From: Siphlonurus alternatus
Taxonomy: Eukaryota > Arthropoda > Insecta > Ephemeroptera > Siphlonuridae
Reading direction: 5' to 3'
Length of the DNA stretch: 64,000 nt
Assembly: GCA_949825025.1 (NCBI GenBank)
Contig: OX463783.1
Coordinates: forward strand, 18,395,533 to 18,459,532
The notes under the pieces are model-generated. The model saw nothing but the letters and a program-made list of their open reading frames with translations. It searched no databases and was not told the DNA's origin. Made by a program: the position numbers and the translations under genes. Below are positions 51,286 through 64,000 of the stretch, piece by piece. The stretch's first letter is position 1. Each line of letters opens with the position of its first letter.

Positions 51286-52206
51286 GTGATTCGGTTTATA
51301 TTGATCAGTTATGTTTAGTAATAAAAAGCTTTATGAACAATAAAATATTATGTAGTGGTAAATATTACAAGAAAAGTTATTGTTTCAGTGTGTTTCTAAC
51401 AAAAGATATGAATAAATATATTCATTTTTTTCTTACATTTGATTTTTTTATACATAATTGTTTAAGAACTATTAAATCATTCTAAAAGACACGAACATAA
51501 TATTTAACTATATATATTAAATTTTTAATTAAAACTGATCCTTTCTATTTAAATTACGAATCTTGCTATCCGTAAGTGTAATAGGCGTATTAACAAAGTA
51601 TTTTAAATTAAAGCATAAATTTTTTATTTCAGATTATGTATTTTGTATTATAAAACAAAATATTTTTATCAATTTTGTTTCATACGTTGAACAATATTAT
51701 TATTTTTCGCTTTTTATTTTAATATCGTAATATCAACATTTTGCTAAAATATAAATGTTAAATTATATACATTATAAATAAAAGTCATGCGACGGTACAT
51801 TAAAATTTTAAATATTTAAATGTTAGATTAAATATGGAAAATAGGCAAGTTTATAGAGTATTAAAAGCAAAAATATTGAAACTATTAAATATATAATGGA
51901 TTATAAGCATGGTAGCACATAAAAGTCTTTTGTCCATTTTAATTTCTTTGTCTCTATTTTACTATCAACGCCTTTTATGTAATTTACTATTGAGTTTTAT
52001 AACGATCGTTAGAACACATATAAAATAACATATGTATTGTGTGTTCATTTTGTTGATTGGAGGTATTTCATACAATTTCACATCAAATTTATAGGAATAT
52101 TCATAGTATGAAAAGAGCATAAGTCCTTTTTTAAGTCCTAAAAATATCCAATGATTAAAAATACATTTTAGATAATGGAAAACAATATGCTAGAAATAAT
52201 ATTAAT

Positions 52207-52350
52207 GGGTGGGATTCACGAAGAGTTAAAGAGCATTTTAGGGAGAGATATTTTAAGAAGCATTTTTTATACCAGGTAACAGGTAAGAAAAACGCTTCTT
52301 AAAATATCTCTCCCTATAAAATGCTCCTTAACTCTTCGTGAATACCACCC
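52207..52350. mobile_element. 144-bp hairpin MITE (ATTCACGAAG type)
   Basis: GGTGGGATTCACGAAGAGTT to AACTCTTCGTGAATACCACC. Arms ATATTTTAAGAAGC and inverse. Termini related to those at 19623 and 22618. Confidence 0.75.
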
Positions 52351-53851
52351 AAATTATTAATATTTCTAAAGCTCGATGAAAACTAAAATTCGAATAGTTT
52401 CGTGTATCAAAACGGGAACCAATGTCATATATTAATATTTGTTGCTAATATTATAATTATTGTATACCTACCTTAACAAAAATGTTAACATCACAGTTAT
52501 ATAAGAAAGACCATTGAATATGTTAAGGAAATTGTATACATTAAATATAATATAAGACATTTTTGTGCTACCATATATTGTTGTAAAAGTACAATGTGGT
52601 TTATTAGATAGGTATCAAAATGGACATAACTAATTTTCACAGGTTCTGCAAATAACGGAACAGATTACATCCAATATTTGACACGTAAGTATGCAACATT
52701 TGTTGATGAAAATCTACCTTGTTGAAATTATATTTGTTACTGCTTTTATAATGGATATTCTTAACCATTTTTCTCGGTACAGTTTTACTTTTAATTGGTC
52801 TATTCTGAAATACATAATTAAATAACAATCAAGAATCATATATGAAACATGGATAATTATGTTCTCTTTATGAATGGCTAACCTGATTTTTTCATTCATG
52901 CGTAATTAAAAATAGGCCTTTGAAAGTAATTAACCATCTCTGGTGACGTTTAAATAAAATAAAATTGATTTTTTTTTTAATTAAATTTTCATATTTTCAT
53001 AATTTCACTATTTTATTTTTAAAATAAAATTGCCAAACATTGTCATTTGATATATTTCAATATCAAAAAGTTAAAAAAATTTAGTTAAAAATTTCTAGCT
53101 TAACATTTAATGCATGCAAATTCTATCCATTCATAAAATAATGCCAGTTTATTTAATTTTATTAATACAAAACATAAAGGTAGATTTTCATAACAGATGT
53201 TTTTACACACATTGGTCATAACATTTTCCAAATGAAAAATATTTATGCCAATGAGTGTACAATATGTTTACATTCTAATAATGTATATGATAATTATTTT
53301 ATATGTAATGAAATTTGTATAAAATTTATTTAAGTACTATAATTAACTTATGAGAACTATAATAAATTTCATTGAATTTATTTTATGCTCAAATTTTTAA
53401 TTATAAAATATTCAAGTTTATACATATAAAATATAATTATTTTTATATTAACTTCTATATAATTGGAATATTTTGCTAAATTTTACAATACGCTTTCACC
53501 AATAAAATATTTATCCATTAAAAATATTTTTTGTATAATATTTAATGGAATCAAATTGTTAAAAACAATGATTTTTCATCAACAATTGCCTTTTCAGTCC
53601 AATTAAAGTAAAATGGGTTTATAAATGTCAACAAAATTATCTTGCCAGTGAATCAATATCAGACTGTTGACTATAACGTTAGTGAAAAGTTAGAATGAAA
53701 TATTACATAACTTTGCTAGCTCTTATTAATAAGTAAAAAAAAAAAAAAACAATCAACTCACAATTCATATACAGAAAAGTAGAGAGAAATTAATTTTATT
53801 TGTCACTAATTACGATGGCATCATAAAGACAGGTCGATGTTATACCTGAGT

Positions 53852-54005
53852 GATTCTATATTACACGACGATACAATTAAAGCTTCTAACTATTGCATAC
53901 AGTTTTCTCTAACAAGAAACTTCAACAGCATTGTTTTGTTTGTATGGAGATGAAATCTTCTTGTAAGTAAAATGTTTATGTAAAATTTTATCGTGTAATA
54001 CAGGC
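53852..54005. mobile_element. Family A MITE, copy 5 (diverged)
   Basis: ATATTACACGACGATACAAT to TTTATCGTGTAATACAGGCT with a hairpin between. The left terminus has degraded. Confidence 0.7.
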
Positions 54006-54486
54006 TTGAAAGTGTCATGATACACGTGTGATATCAAAGCTACTGGCTAAAGTAGACGTGTCATATAATGAGGAGATTTTTAATGCCATCTGTTGATGCT
54101 TTTTATAAGGTCAATATTAAAGTGAAAAGCTTCAAAAGTCAAAGCTAAATTAATTGGGAGTCTTCATTATGGTGGCTAGAATTCGATCATTATCAATTTA
54201 GAGGTAATATTTTTGACCATGCAATTTTTGACAATTATATAATCTAACAATTCAAATTGTATGAAGGAAAGGTATAAAATGTCTATACAAAGGCCTTATG
54301 GGTGACGTCATGAAATACTTTTGACATCAAGGCATGAGTGATGAGAGAGGGCACATCGACTGACCATCAATCCAAAATTTATTTCACATCGTTGTCGGTA
54401 CGATGTAAACAAATAAGACACTTTATATACGTTCAAAATTTGCGGCCAATAAATGGCCGCGCTGGGGGCATATATGCATGACCAAA

Positions 54487-54522
54487 ATGTGTCAATTGCC
54501 CCAAAATACCAACCAACCAACC
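54487..54522 (+). repeat. Short conserved dispersed block shared with 36294-36330
   Basis: ATGTGTCAATTGCCCCAAAA followed by TACCAACCAACCAACC is identical at 36.3 kb. It may be the tail of an unrecognised element. Confidence 0.5.
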
Positions 54523-57500
54523 CTTCGGTATACCGAGATGAAAGTAGAAAATGTAATTTTTTAAGGACATGAGGTTGCAACATCACTTTTCATCATTCTT
54601 ATCAAGTTTCCTTTGTATGGTCAGGCAAAAGGCAATGTTGCCTAATTTAAATTAAGTATAAAATTTTCTTCTTGCATATCAGTACCATGATAAGAGAGTG
54701 TCATGTGAAAAAAAAAATACTACACTTATGTAACGCTTCAACGAGTTCAATTTTTTTTGTAAATGACTATACTTGACTATGTTTGTACAGCTTCATAGCA
54801 TGAACATATTAGACAAAATCTACTCATGCTTACACGCATTTTAATTGGAAAATTACATGAGGTAGCCATACAATACAAGTGAGGATAAAAACAACAGCTT
54901 ATATTTTTTTTAATACTATTTTCTATTGTTTAAATAAAATCAAGACGTACTAAATTTGCATTGTTATATTTTTAAATTAATATTTTTGTTTTAATTTAAT
55001 TGGTTTTTAAATTATATTCATTATATATATTATTAATAATTATATAAAAATAGCTCGTACATAAAAGTACTATAAAAACATGAAAAATTAATTCATATTA
55101 AAAAATATATATGTTGACATGTACAGAATATAATTAGCTATAGCTACGTGCAGAATAATATATAATGCACTAATTAATACTTAATAAAAACTCTGCTTTA
55201 TGTTAATATGAAGGGTGAATTTTAACTGAATAGATTTTTTAATAAAAACAACGAAATGCATTACATTAAAAATATATGCATCAAAAATATTAAATTATTT
55301 ACAGCTATAAAACAAATAATATAGTCAGTATTATTTAAATTAAATCAATTTTAAATAAGAATAAATAAAACTCAAAATGTTGCATGACTAAAGATACACA
55401 AAATTGACGTGTCTAAAATATTATTAAATTTTTATTTATTAGATTTTAGTCTATATTTAGACCTTATTTTATATTTTCAAGTAATTAAATAAATATTCAA
55501 TACAAAAAATAAAAAATCTATACCATTTTTGTGACAATTTTTGTGGTCACTGTATAACAGTATAATAATTCTTCCTGTTTTTTTTTTTTTTTAAAATATT
55601 TGCGTGGTTACAAAATCGTTCCGGGTTATAAAATATTACATTACAACGTGCTGCGCTCCATTTGACTGATTTATAAAGAGTTATTTGAATGAAACATCGA
55701 TGACTGTTTTTAAAAAAAAGTATGGCTACCATGCCCACAAATCAAAGTATTCGGAAGTGCATGCTTTTTTTTTTATTGATATAAATATTTCAATTTTAAA
55801 ATTGTTAAGAGATTTTAGTACAAGTTAAATGTTTTTTAACATTTTTTTAATAGAAGTAATACAGTGAAAGAAATGCAACATTTATATCACCGAGAGTAGT
55901 CGGCAGTGGAAGGATTTTGGCTTAAGTAAACACGTAGTCAACAAAATAAAAAAATATTGATTTAAAAATTATATATTCTCTTTAATTGTCCGTCTTTGAT
56001 TTTAAAACAAATGAAAAAACAATATCATATTTCTACTTATTATTTGAAGTAATATTAATGAATGGATGAATGCTTTAAAAAAAAAAACTTGATATTTTTC
56101 ACAAAAGAATATAAAATTAAATTTTAGCTTTGACGGAAATGTTTTTTTGAAAACAGTTTTTAAATAATAAGCTTTTTATCTTGTCAAGTGTGATTTTATA
56201 TAAACTTTTAACAATGAATTTCAACGTTAATTCTATCTTAAAAACACAAAATTACTATTTTATATGACATTAATTCAATCAGAAATACAAAAGACTTTAA
56301 AAATAACATTGCTACAGTCCAGCAAACAATACAAATCTACCGGAAATAGATTTTTTCAACTATCATTTTCCATTTAAAACTTTATAAAGAAATTTAAAAA
56401 AATTACTGAACAATACATTGATATTTCAGCATTAAAATATTTATAATAACATTTTAAATCATGCACTTCTGATAGCAACATTAATATTTTATGCCTGTAT
56501 TATTAAAATTCCATATAGCGAAAGAATGTATTTTTGAAAAAAACAGACATGTACAACATGTTATCAAACTAGACATAATAACAATTGTTAAATAAAACCA
56601 TTGTTTTTAACCAGTCAAATGGTACATTGTATAGATTTTGCGCACATAATATGTTAACGTCTATAGAAATTTTACTATGTAAAAGACATGTAACGTTTAA
56701 CTGACAGTAAGTCAGAGTAGAATATATCATCATGATGAAGCATGAGGGACCCTCATATATAACGTGGTATAATTTCTCTTCCATTCTCAAACTATATAAG
56801 CATTGAATTAGATGATGGCCTTTGTAACCCGTATTATACAAGAAGATGAAACAATGAAATATATTATCAGATTTTGATGTACTCTAAAAAAAAATTAAAC
56901 TGACCAAAAGACGATGGAAAATTTAATTTTTAAAAATCATGGATTTAACTTCATTGTGGTTAGATTTATTTTCTATATATATTTTTTTTTACGTTAAATT
57001 AAAAAATTTATCTTATTTTTTATATGAAACGTCAAATTTAGGCTTGATGTGATATCCACAGTATTACTGAAATTTTTGTATAAAAATTATACTTCAGATA
57101 CCTTGCACATTAATTTTGGTTCTGCTTAGATTGTTCGTAAATACACAAAATAAATCAAGATTGACTTAAAATGTCAAATTTTATATATTTTTACTCGTGT
57201 AATTGGTGATTTTAAGTTTCCTCTAAAATTTGAAAGACTTTAATTATGATAAGAAATTGTGTTGATAAAGTTAGACCATGTAAATAATAAATAAAATGAC
57301 AACATTCGTGGATGTTATTATAACTATATAACGTAAGTTTAAATGTCCACCTTTCTAATAAAATTGTAAAGAATATTAAATAGTATGTAATTTATCTTTT
57401 TTTTCTTTTTGATCTGTTATTGAGAATCTTAGGCAAAATTTAGCCGTGCACCCAAGCACTGCACGTAATTTATCATATACTTAAGCCGAGATAGTCAGCC

Positions 57501-57899
57501 AATCATAACGTCGTGAGGCTATGCAACTTGTTCAGCAGAGCCAATCAACGTGTTCGAGTTTTACTGTAGATAAATTTTTTCATTTATCTAGTGCAGTCAA
57601 CAGTTCAAAAACGTCAATTCTTCCTTCTTTTTTCTTCGCTTATTTAATTGGTATTTCTCTATACGATACTCTGACTCGTCTGTTTTTTTTTTTTTTTACA
57701 GATGAGCCATCGAGTAATAAATTGTATGGGAAAAATTTTAAATAAAAAACCTGTACATTTCAATACAATAGTTGCATTGACGTTACATTTTTACATTATA
57801 TAAACGGAGTGTATACGCGCAGGCTTTAAAGCTGAACAAGTTGACAAACCTCGTGATGGTGCTATGTTTGATTAGTTGGAAACTTTTTGTCAGTTTAAG

Positions 57900-58033
57900 T
57901 GTACACTCGTCGCTTTGGAAAATTTCCATTTGCAGCCTTGTAAATCTCCATTGTGAGTATATAACAGGAGTATCAGAGTATGATGGTCAACAAGGCTGTA
58001 AACAGAACTTTTCACAGGTGACGAGAATATATT
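57900..58033. mobile_element. TIR element family I, copy 2
   Basis: TGTACACTCGTCGCTTTGGA, AAATTTCCATTTGCAGCCTT, then the inverse AACAAGGCTGTAAACAGA and GGTGACGAGAATAT. Confidence 0.65.
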
Positions 58034-60094
58034 AAAATTGATTTTTTTTTTTTTTTTTTTTTTTTTTCAAAATTACATTCAGTTAACAAGTCACAGAAAA
58101 GTCTAAGTTTCCATTGAAAACTACACACGTTCGGTGAATTTTTTATCTGTCCCACGGGCTCTATTTTGGACTCACTATTATGTTCGTATTTACTGCCCAT
58201 AAAAAAAAAGATAATATAATATAAAAACAAATAATGTACTGTTAAATTTAAGATCCAAGAAAACGTAAGAAAAATCTTGCACTTTCCGATGTGTTGTTTA
58301 TCACATCCATGTAAAATCTTCATTTACTGGTAAAAACTTTGTAATAACTCTCCTCATTGGTGAAACATAAGCCGAAAACTTCCGAACATTCGCGAAGAAA
58401 AATATATTAAATTAACAGAAATTTCATTTTGCGACTCTATAATAATTTACTTTCTTGGTAATTATTATTTACAACACGTTTTTGTATGAAAGAGACAGAT
58501 CAATAGCAGCTTCTTTTCAATAGTATTATGAAATTTCTATATAAAACTTATTTTTATGAAGTTGAAACAAAAAATTATTTTTTTAGTAATCCTATTTTAA
58601 TTACTGCAGCTAAATGATAAAATTAATTAATTTCTATAAAATATAATAAATATAGCTATTGCAATATTATTAATAATTTGCTGTATTCATTAATTTGTTT
58701 TGAGGGTTGAATGATGCCATGCATAATATTTAAAAGAGATTAAAAAATAGAATGAAAAACTTCAATAATTATGTAAGCAATAATCCTGATGAGTGAAATT
58801 TTCGTAAATCATTCAATCGGTATTTATTAAAGGAAGATTAAAAATAAAATGAACCTTAAGTTCCATGTTTGAATGGTTCGTTTTGTTTGTTATTTATACA
58901 GACTGTGTGTTTAAGAATATATTATTAATAAACACAGACCAAGAAAATAATTGTAATTCTTCGTGTCTGATATATAATATCTCTCAAAATGATAATTTTT
59001 TAAAGTGCAATAATATATTTTTTTTACACAAATGATGAATGACTATAATGTCAAAACGACGTAACAATTTTTCAAGAACTTTACAATAAAATTTCATCTC
59101 ATCAGAGCTATTTTTTTTTTTAAGTTTTCAAGTAGAACTACGTAGCAAATTTAATAACTTTAAACGTCAAAAATTGTTGATCAGTTACTTACAATTTTAC
59201 AACACATGTTTCAAAATAATAAATAATAATAACAAAAAACATTTGGAGTAACATTAATATACGATGAAAAATGTTTGCCACCTTCGTTTTTATGTTTGCT
59301 TGTGATAAAGTGTTTATCAAAATGAATACGTTTTGCAAATAAATAATATTTAAAGCATCCAATATTTTTATTAACTGACTTAATTTATTTTTATGATAGT
59401 TTTAGTTAAAGGGCTTACTTAAAGCTATCAAAAGCTTGATTGAAAAGTTTGAAGTAGACTTTTGAACTTTTTTTATACTACTTAATCTTGTATTAAAATT
59501 TAAAATGAGGCATTTAAAAAGTAAGAAAAGTTTATAAGCGTCAATAGTAGAGAATTCTTTATATTAAAAATTTAGTAGTGACGTTTTGGCTCCAATTAAA
59601 TTTATTGACAAAGTCAAATCAAAGTTAGAAGATCTTCACCAGATACTGTTATACGAGATGTCGTATGATGTACATGCGATATAAGGTCGATTGGGTGTAG
59701 AAAGTATACACCGAGCAGGGTTTACGAACAGGCCTAATATCTTTAATATAATATCAGGGGGAAATGCCTAATTGTCTAAAAAATTGCCGTCAGAAACGGA
59801 CGTCTCATGCAGACGCTGGAATTTTACAATCTTCCTGTTTCTTGATTTATTTGACCATACATTATAAGTATTTGAACTCTCACTACAGTCATATATACAC
59901 AAAGATATCCACCGGAAGTAACCGAAAGTGGAAAGTATTAAATTTTTTCTCTGTAAAATGACAGCAATAACAAAAACTATTTCTGATGAAAAGTTACTAA
60001 AAATCCAAACTGAAAGCGTATCAACAATTTGACAAATATTCCAATTCAACCTACATGTTACCTCATACTAATTTGATCCTTTTTTTGTTCTCAG

Positions 60095-60391
60095 ATCCAC
60101 CCCAGATATCCGTTCGACCACGTGATCAACAAGTACGAGCTGGTGGTATCGCCTCGCTTCTTTGCAAAGCTGCCGGTGACCCTCCTCCGCAACTTCAATG
60201 GCGCAAGAACGGCAAGAGATTATCCGGTACCCAGTCTAGGTACCTGGTACATGAATACCCGGCAGGTGGAGGTGCACTACTGCGTATAGAACCTGTTAGA
60301 GCGGCCCGAGATGACGCTAATTATGAATGTGTCGCTGAAAATGGAGTCGGGGATGCAGTCAGTGCGGAAGCGATACTCACCGTATATGAAA
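60095..60391 (+). CDS. Lar: Lar exon encoding the first Ig-like domain
   Basis: Seen: acceptor TTTTTTTGTTCTCAG ends at 60094 and donor A|GTAAGTT starts at 60392. The exon is 297 nt, phase 1 at both ends, as is usual for Ig-domain exons. It encodes residues 27-125. The Ig core is complete: Cys50 in LLCKAAGDPPP, Trp62 in QWRKNGKR, and Cys105 in DDANYECVAENGVG. The motifs GTQSRY, RIEPVR and NYECVAENGVGDAVSAEA are those of insect Lar Ig1. Known: Ig1 of LAR receptors binds heparan sulphate proteoglycans through a basic patch, and the RKNGKR segment (63-68) sits where that patch lies. The exon is much richer in GC than the surrounding intron, as expected for constrained coding sequence. An in-frame ATG at 60055 lies in the intron and is not the start. 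The rest of the protein lies outside the window. An alternative LAR-family paralogue cannot be excluded, but the family assignment is firm. Confidence 0.95.
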
Positions 60392-60460
60392 GTAAGTTAC
60401 TTTTTTTATTAAAATGTGTTTTATAATTTTATTAGTCTCCCACATCAATTTCAGCGTTAT

Positions 60461-60497
60461 CATCCTGACTGAGGTTTTCAAAGTTTCCTCAGTCACA
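60461..60497 (+). mobile_element. 5S-type SINE scrap just downstream of the Ig1 exon
   Basis: CATCCTGACTGAGGTTTTC and TTTCCTCAGTCAC match the SINE body at 19.2 and 26.6 kb. Confidence 0.55.
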
Positions 60498-61106
60498 AAT
60501 GGTCATTAAAATAATTCGGCTGCTTTTTTCAGTTTTATTAATTGTGAAACAATGCTTTATTTAATTTATTTTGGTCATTGATAAAATGTAGCAAAAATTA
60601 GTTGTAAAAGTTTAAATTTTCCTTCAATCAAATTTTTTACCATATTTCTTTCAGCTATTTTTTTGTTCTTTAAATACGGCTATCAGTATTAATATGCCTC
60701 TTCGTTAACAATTTTTTCGTCGATTAAGTATTTATTTTTTAAAAAAAAGTTAAGCACCATTTCAGAGAACAAATAACAAATATTTTAATATAGTATAATT
60801 TTTATTTAATTGAAAACTGTAAAGGAATTCAATTTTTACATTGTAAATATTTGCTCTACGTTATAAAATAAATCCATGTATCATGTTATAAAAAACATGT
60901 GTAAATAAAAATTGTTTCTATCAATCATTCTGCTTGAGCTTCATATTAGTATAAACATCACGAATACATTTTTATAGTATTTTCAGTCTCCGAATACAAT
61001 CGCATTTACGTAATGTATTTTGACATATTTACATTATTTTTATTATTTATATACATGCATATCGGTAAATCCGGAATGTTATGTTATCCTAACATTTATA
61101 CAGCTC

Positions 61107-61116
<10 letters not shown>

Positions 61117-61189
<73 letters not shown>
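61117..61189 (+). repeat. (AT)n microsatellite, about 70 bp
   Basis: Uninterrupted TA repeats preceded by ACATACATACAT. Confidence 0.95.
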
Positions 61190-61193
<4 letters not shown>

Positions 61194-61520
61194 TATCGGT
61201 ACATATGGAATGTTATCCTAACGTTGCAGCTTCAATTTTATAATAATTATAGATGGGGGGAATAGTATTTAAAGGATGTTAGTTAAATTTTTCCTGTTCA
61301 CTAAAATTAAAATTGTGATAATTTTTAGAAAATATATAAAAAGAAGCAAAATAGTAGTTTTTGAGATATATAATAGCATATATAATTATAGAACGGAAAA
61401 ATACAATGGGAACTGCGGTCAAATTTGGTCAAATCAGAATCTAAAAATAAAAATAAAAATATATATTCAATTTTTTTCAACTTAATTAGGTAAGTAATCA
61501 ATTTTTCCTCTAAAAACGTG

Positions 61521-61526
<6 letters not shown>

Positions 61527-61608
<82 letters not shown>
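61527..61608 (+). repeat. (AT)n microsatellite, about 80 bp
   Basis: Uninterrupted TA repeats; the second such tract within 500 bp. Confidence 0.95.
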
Positions 61609-61610
<2 letters not shown>

Positions 61611-62225
61611 GATTGCAAAATAATGAGCAATGGCCACCAATGACATTAATCCTTTATTTACTAATTTCTTCTGTACAATAACTAATATAAATAAATGCTA
61701 GTTATTTGTTTAATTTGTAATTTAATAATAATTATACTCACAGTGTATATATTTATTTTTTTACATCAAATCTAGAGCAAAAATTTACAATTAAATTGTT
61801 AAAAGCCACAGCTGAAAAAATAAGTAAATGAGAAATGCCATTAAAAATAATAAATGAAGAAGATTCTTATTTCAAATTATTTTAACTAAATCAAACAATA
61901 TTTACGAAGAGATAAAGAGAAATTAGTAATTAGTTACAGTTTTAAATCGTTGTAATTAAAACAATTGAATTACATAAATTCTGATTAAAATTTGTCTAGA
62001 TGTCATTGTATCTTTGATGCTTAAATTGACATCTTTTAATCAGGGAATTTTAACAGCATGATTTTCAGGTATTTCATTGCGCATTTTAAGGTGTTATCCT
62101 CTGATTATAATATATCAATTTAAGAATACACCGACATTCAGCCAAATTTTATTAAGAGTGATTTAAATGGAAATTGCAAAATTCACCTACCTCAAAATAA
62201 CAAACAGTAAATTTTTTGCACTTAC

Positions 62226-62375
62226 CCGGTTCTCATTTGGAAGCAGAGTCTCGTGGATATTTACTGTTGGAGTTAGCGTTGAGATCTCGCTCGCCGCAGC
62301 AGCAGATATGGCCCTCCCCGCTGCGTGATTATAGCCAGTCACATAACTTTTCACAAGCCCTGGGATTTTTGCGTC
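62226..62375 (-). other. GC-rich island with strong minus-strand splice donor; possible exon
   Basis: The minus strand reads AACCGG|GTAAGTG at 62226/62225, a near-perfect donor. A 50-codon open frame ending in phase 0 leads to it (residues include AGRAISAAAASEISTLTPTV). The patch is clearly GC-richer than its surroundings. No convincing acceptor or start codon is seen, and the + strand also has an open frame here. I do not recognise the peptide. It could be an exon of an antisense gene, or an unrecognised repeat. Confidence 0.25.
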
Positions 62376-62735
62376 TTACCAAGTGATGAGTGTGACTATT
62401 CAAATACTTTTCCCTTAGCTACTTCTACTAAATTTATACTGCGACAAGTATTCAAACTTTATCTAGTCACATATTCCAATGTTTAAATTTTTGTTATTAT
62501 TTGAAAAATAATACACATATTTTAATTTCTCTATATAAAAAGGTTCTTATAATTTGTTTCAAAGGAATTCTTCAGTTTTTACTTAAAGTATTTTTATTTC
62601 AATTTGGAAATGTTCCAAAAACTTATTCTTTACAAATAAATGTATACAAAATACAGAATTATCACCACAGCAACCATGATCCATAGCAGCACTCAAAAAT
62701 TATAAAAAAAAAAGTCTCACTCTCCTTCTCGTACA

Positions 62736-62875
62736 TGTACACTCGTCGCCTTGGAAAATTTCCCATTTGCAGCCTTGTTCATCACCATGCCCCGTTTTAT
62801 TCTTATATGGCATGGTGATTAAACTGATTAACCAGGCCGAAAGGAAAAATTTTCTTCTGAGACGATGACTTTACA
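62736..62875. mobile_element. TIR element family I, copy 3
   Basis: TGTACACTCGTCGCCTTGGA, CCATTTGCAGCCTTGTTCAT, then a GCATGGTGATTAA hairpin centre and the inverse arm TGAGACGATGACTTTACA. Confidence 0.65.
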
Positions 62876-63834
62876 TTAAATCTCATAATTTTAAAGTAAT
62901 TTTCCCTCTTTCCACATTCTAACATTCTCCGGGAAATCTTAGAAACTTTTGTAATGGTCACATTTCTTTTTTAACAATCGCTGATAATATAAGAGACTTA
63001 CTTTTCAACCTTGTCAATTGCCTCGGTTTGGAAGAGACCCACAAAACTCTAATTAATATGCTAATTCTGGTTCACAAAGAAAGCCGGGAAGTTATATTCA
63101 GTCACTTGTGACGATTACCCTATAATATACAAAAAGATTCAGTTGAAAAAAATAATTATATTTAATTTCAATGTCATTAACTTACTTCAAATCAAAAACA
63201 CTCAACAACTCATTGCAAAATAAATTTATAATATATGAATTACATAATATGAAATTTCCCAGTGGCTTTTTACCTCTGTGTCATATTTACAATGCATGTA
63301 ATTATAAAATGATATTTTCCAAGTAAAACATCATTTGTATATTATATTATCACAATAATTATTTCCCGTTATAAATTAGTTATTTTAGAACAGTAATGAT
63401 AAAGTGAATTGTCATATATGTATGTACCTATCATTCAATTACAACAACTTTTTTTTATATTGTAATGAAAATGTAACACGTGTAATGATAACCACAATTG
63501 CAAATTGTGCAAAATGTGGTTAACATTGAAATTAATGCAATCATATCAATATAACATACAATGACATATTCCATTATTTTAGTATTACTTGTAATGTCAT
63601 TTTTGGCATATTATCGATTGAAACAATAACTTCATATCAAAATGTCAAATGTGACGAAACAATTTTAATGTAAATTAATTCAATGGACAACTGGCATGAA
63701 ATTATTGTACAATTTTTTATTGGGTAGCATGACAACCCAGACGTAATATTTTTTACACGTTTAAAAATCAATGTAAAACAGTAAAAACACGCTGTTACGT
63801 CATCTGACGCTTTCACTACATTTGCATCTTTTTT

Positions 63835-63915
63835 TAAATGACTATGACGTCACAGCGTTTTAGAGCACGATTAAATAGAAAAAAAAAATGAGAAAAAATG
63901 ACAATACGTAACTCG
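63835..63915 (+). repeat. Dispersed repeat J, plus-strand copy
   Basis: ACTATGACGTCACAGCGTTT, GAGCACGATT and AAAAATGACAATACGTAACT align with the repeat at 40955 read on its minus strand. Confidence 0.6.
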
Positions 63916-64000
63916 AAGTTCTTTATTGAAATAAGCAACAACAAAACTCTTGCTGCATGGTTTCACTTTCTCAAATAGATAAACATTAATTGAATATTAT

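Larger units (their letters stand above)
49113..51292. mobile_element. Foldback-type transposon copy 2 (2180 bp), near-palindromic
   Basis: Flanked by an exact 9-bp duplication, GGTTTATAT (49104-49112 and 51293-51301). It has the same termini as the copy at 35625 (GGTAAACGGA at the left, TCCGTGATTC at the right). The left 15-bp array spans about 49125-49506 and the inverted right array about 50975-51285. Inside the arrays the inverted repeat continues: sequence from 49507 onward (including CCTGCGCATGATACTTACAC and TTTGGGTGCAATAAATTTGA) returns in reverse between about 50610 and 50970. The TIRs are therefore about 700-830 bp. Only a few hundred bases in the middle (about 49950-50600) are not obviously part of the palindrome. 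There is no transposase, so it must be mobilised in trans if active. Confidence 0.88.
60392..64000 (+). other. Lar: Start of the next Lar intron (continues beyond the window)
   Basis: Begins with donor GTAAGTT at 60392. No second Ig exon is seen before the window ends. It contains a SINE scrap, two long (AT)n tracts, a GC-rich island near 62.3 kb, a TIR element at 62.74 kb and a TGACGTCA-bearing repeat near 63.8 kb. The rest is AT-rich with nothing recognisable. Confidence 0.7.

Noticed and set aside
60055..60094. ATG at 60055 as the start of the Ig-domain protein
   Set aside because: This stretch is the polypyrimidine tract and acceptor of the intron. The signal-peptide exon at 33453 supplies a proper start in matching phase.
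61013..61630. Poly(Ile-Tyr) frames
   Set aside because: Translations of (AT)n microsatellites.

Overview
Animal nuclear DNA, almost certainly from an arthropod and probably an insect. The window is extremely AT-rich and gene-poor, and it is packed with inverted-repeat (MITE-like) elements, SINEs and retrotransposon tails. I cannot name the species; a hemipteran-type AT-rich, repeat-rich genome is only a guess. No bacterial, viral or plasmid features are present, and no CRISPR array.

The one host gene I can support is on the + strand: the 5' part of a LAR-type receptor protein tyrosine phosphatase (Lar; PTPRF/PTPRD/PTPRS family). A 26-codon signal-peptide exon (33453..33531, with 5'UTR from a splice acceptor at 33411) ends in phase 1. 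It joins, across an intron of about 26.6 kb, a symmetric phase 1-1 exon (60095..60391) that encodes the first Ig-like domain. Both splice sites match consensus and the split codon restores the reading frame. Further 5' noncoding exon(s) should lie upstream and the remaining exons downstream of the window.

Layout. 1..33411: noncoding upstream sequence (5' flank and/or first intron) carrying 154-bp Harbinger-like MITEs, a roughly 300-350-bp long-TIR MITE family, a TGACGTCA-rich palindrome, a 5'-truncated non-LTR retrotransposon fragment, a 5S-rRNA-derived SINE, and TTAA-flanked (piggyBac-type) MITEs. 33532..60094: Lar intron, dominated by two copies of a foldback-type element (35625..38688 and 49113..51292). 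Their long inverted arms are built from arrays of 15-bp units, and each copy is flanked by an 8- or 9-bp target-site duplication. The intron also holds SINEs, retrotransposon 3' ends, more MITEs and a large (CT)n tract. 60392..64000: start of the next Lar intron, with two (AT)n tracts, a SINE scrap, an unexplained GC-rich island with a strong minus-strand splice donor (62226..62375), and more MITEs.

The most interesting content is the foldback family: structurally complete, nonautonomous, two copies 10 kb apart inside one intron, with higher-order repeats in the arms. Next is the 5S-derived SINE family. Almost all ORFs of 60 codons or more in this window are chance or repeat-driven frames.
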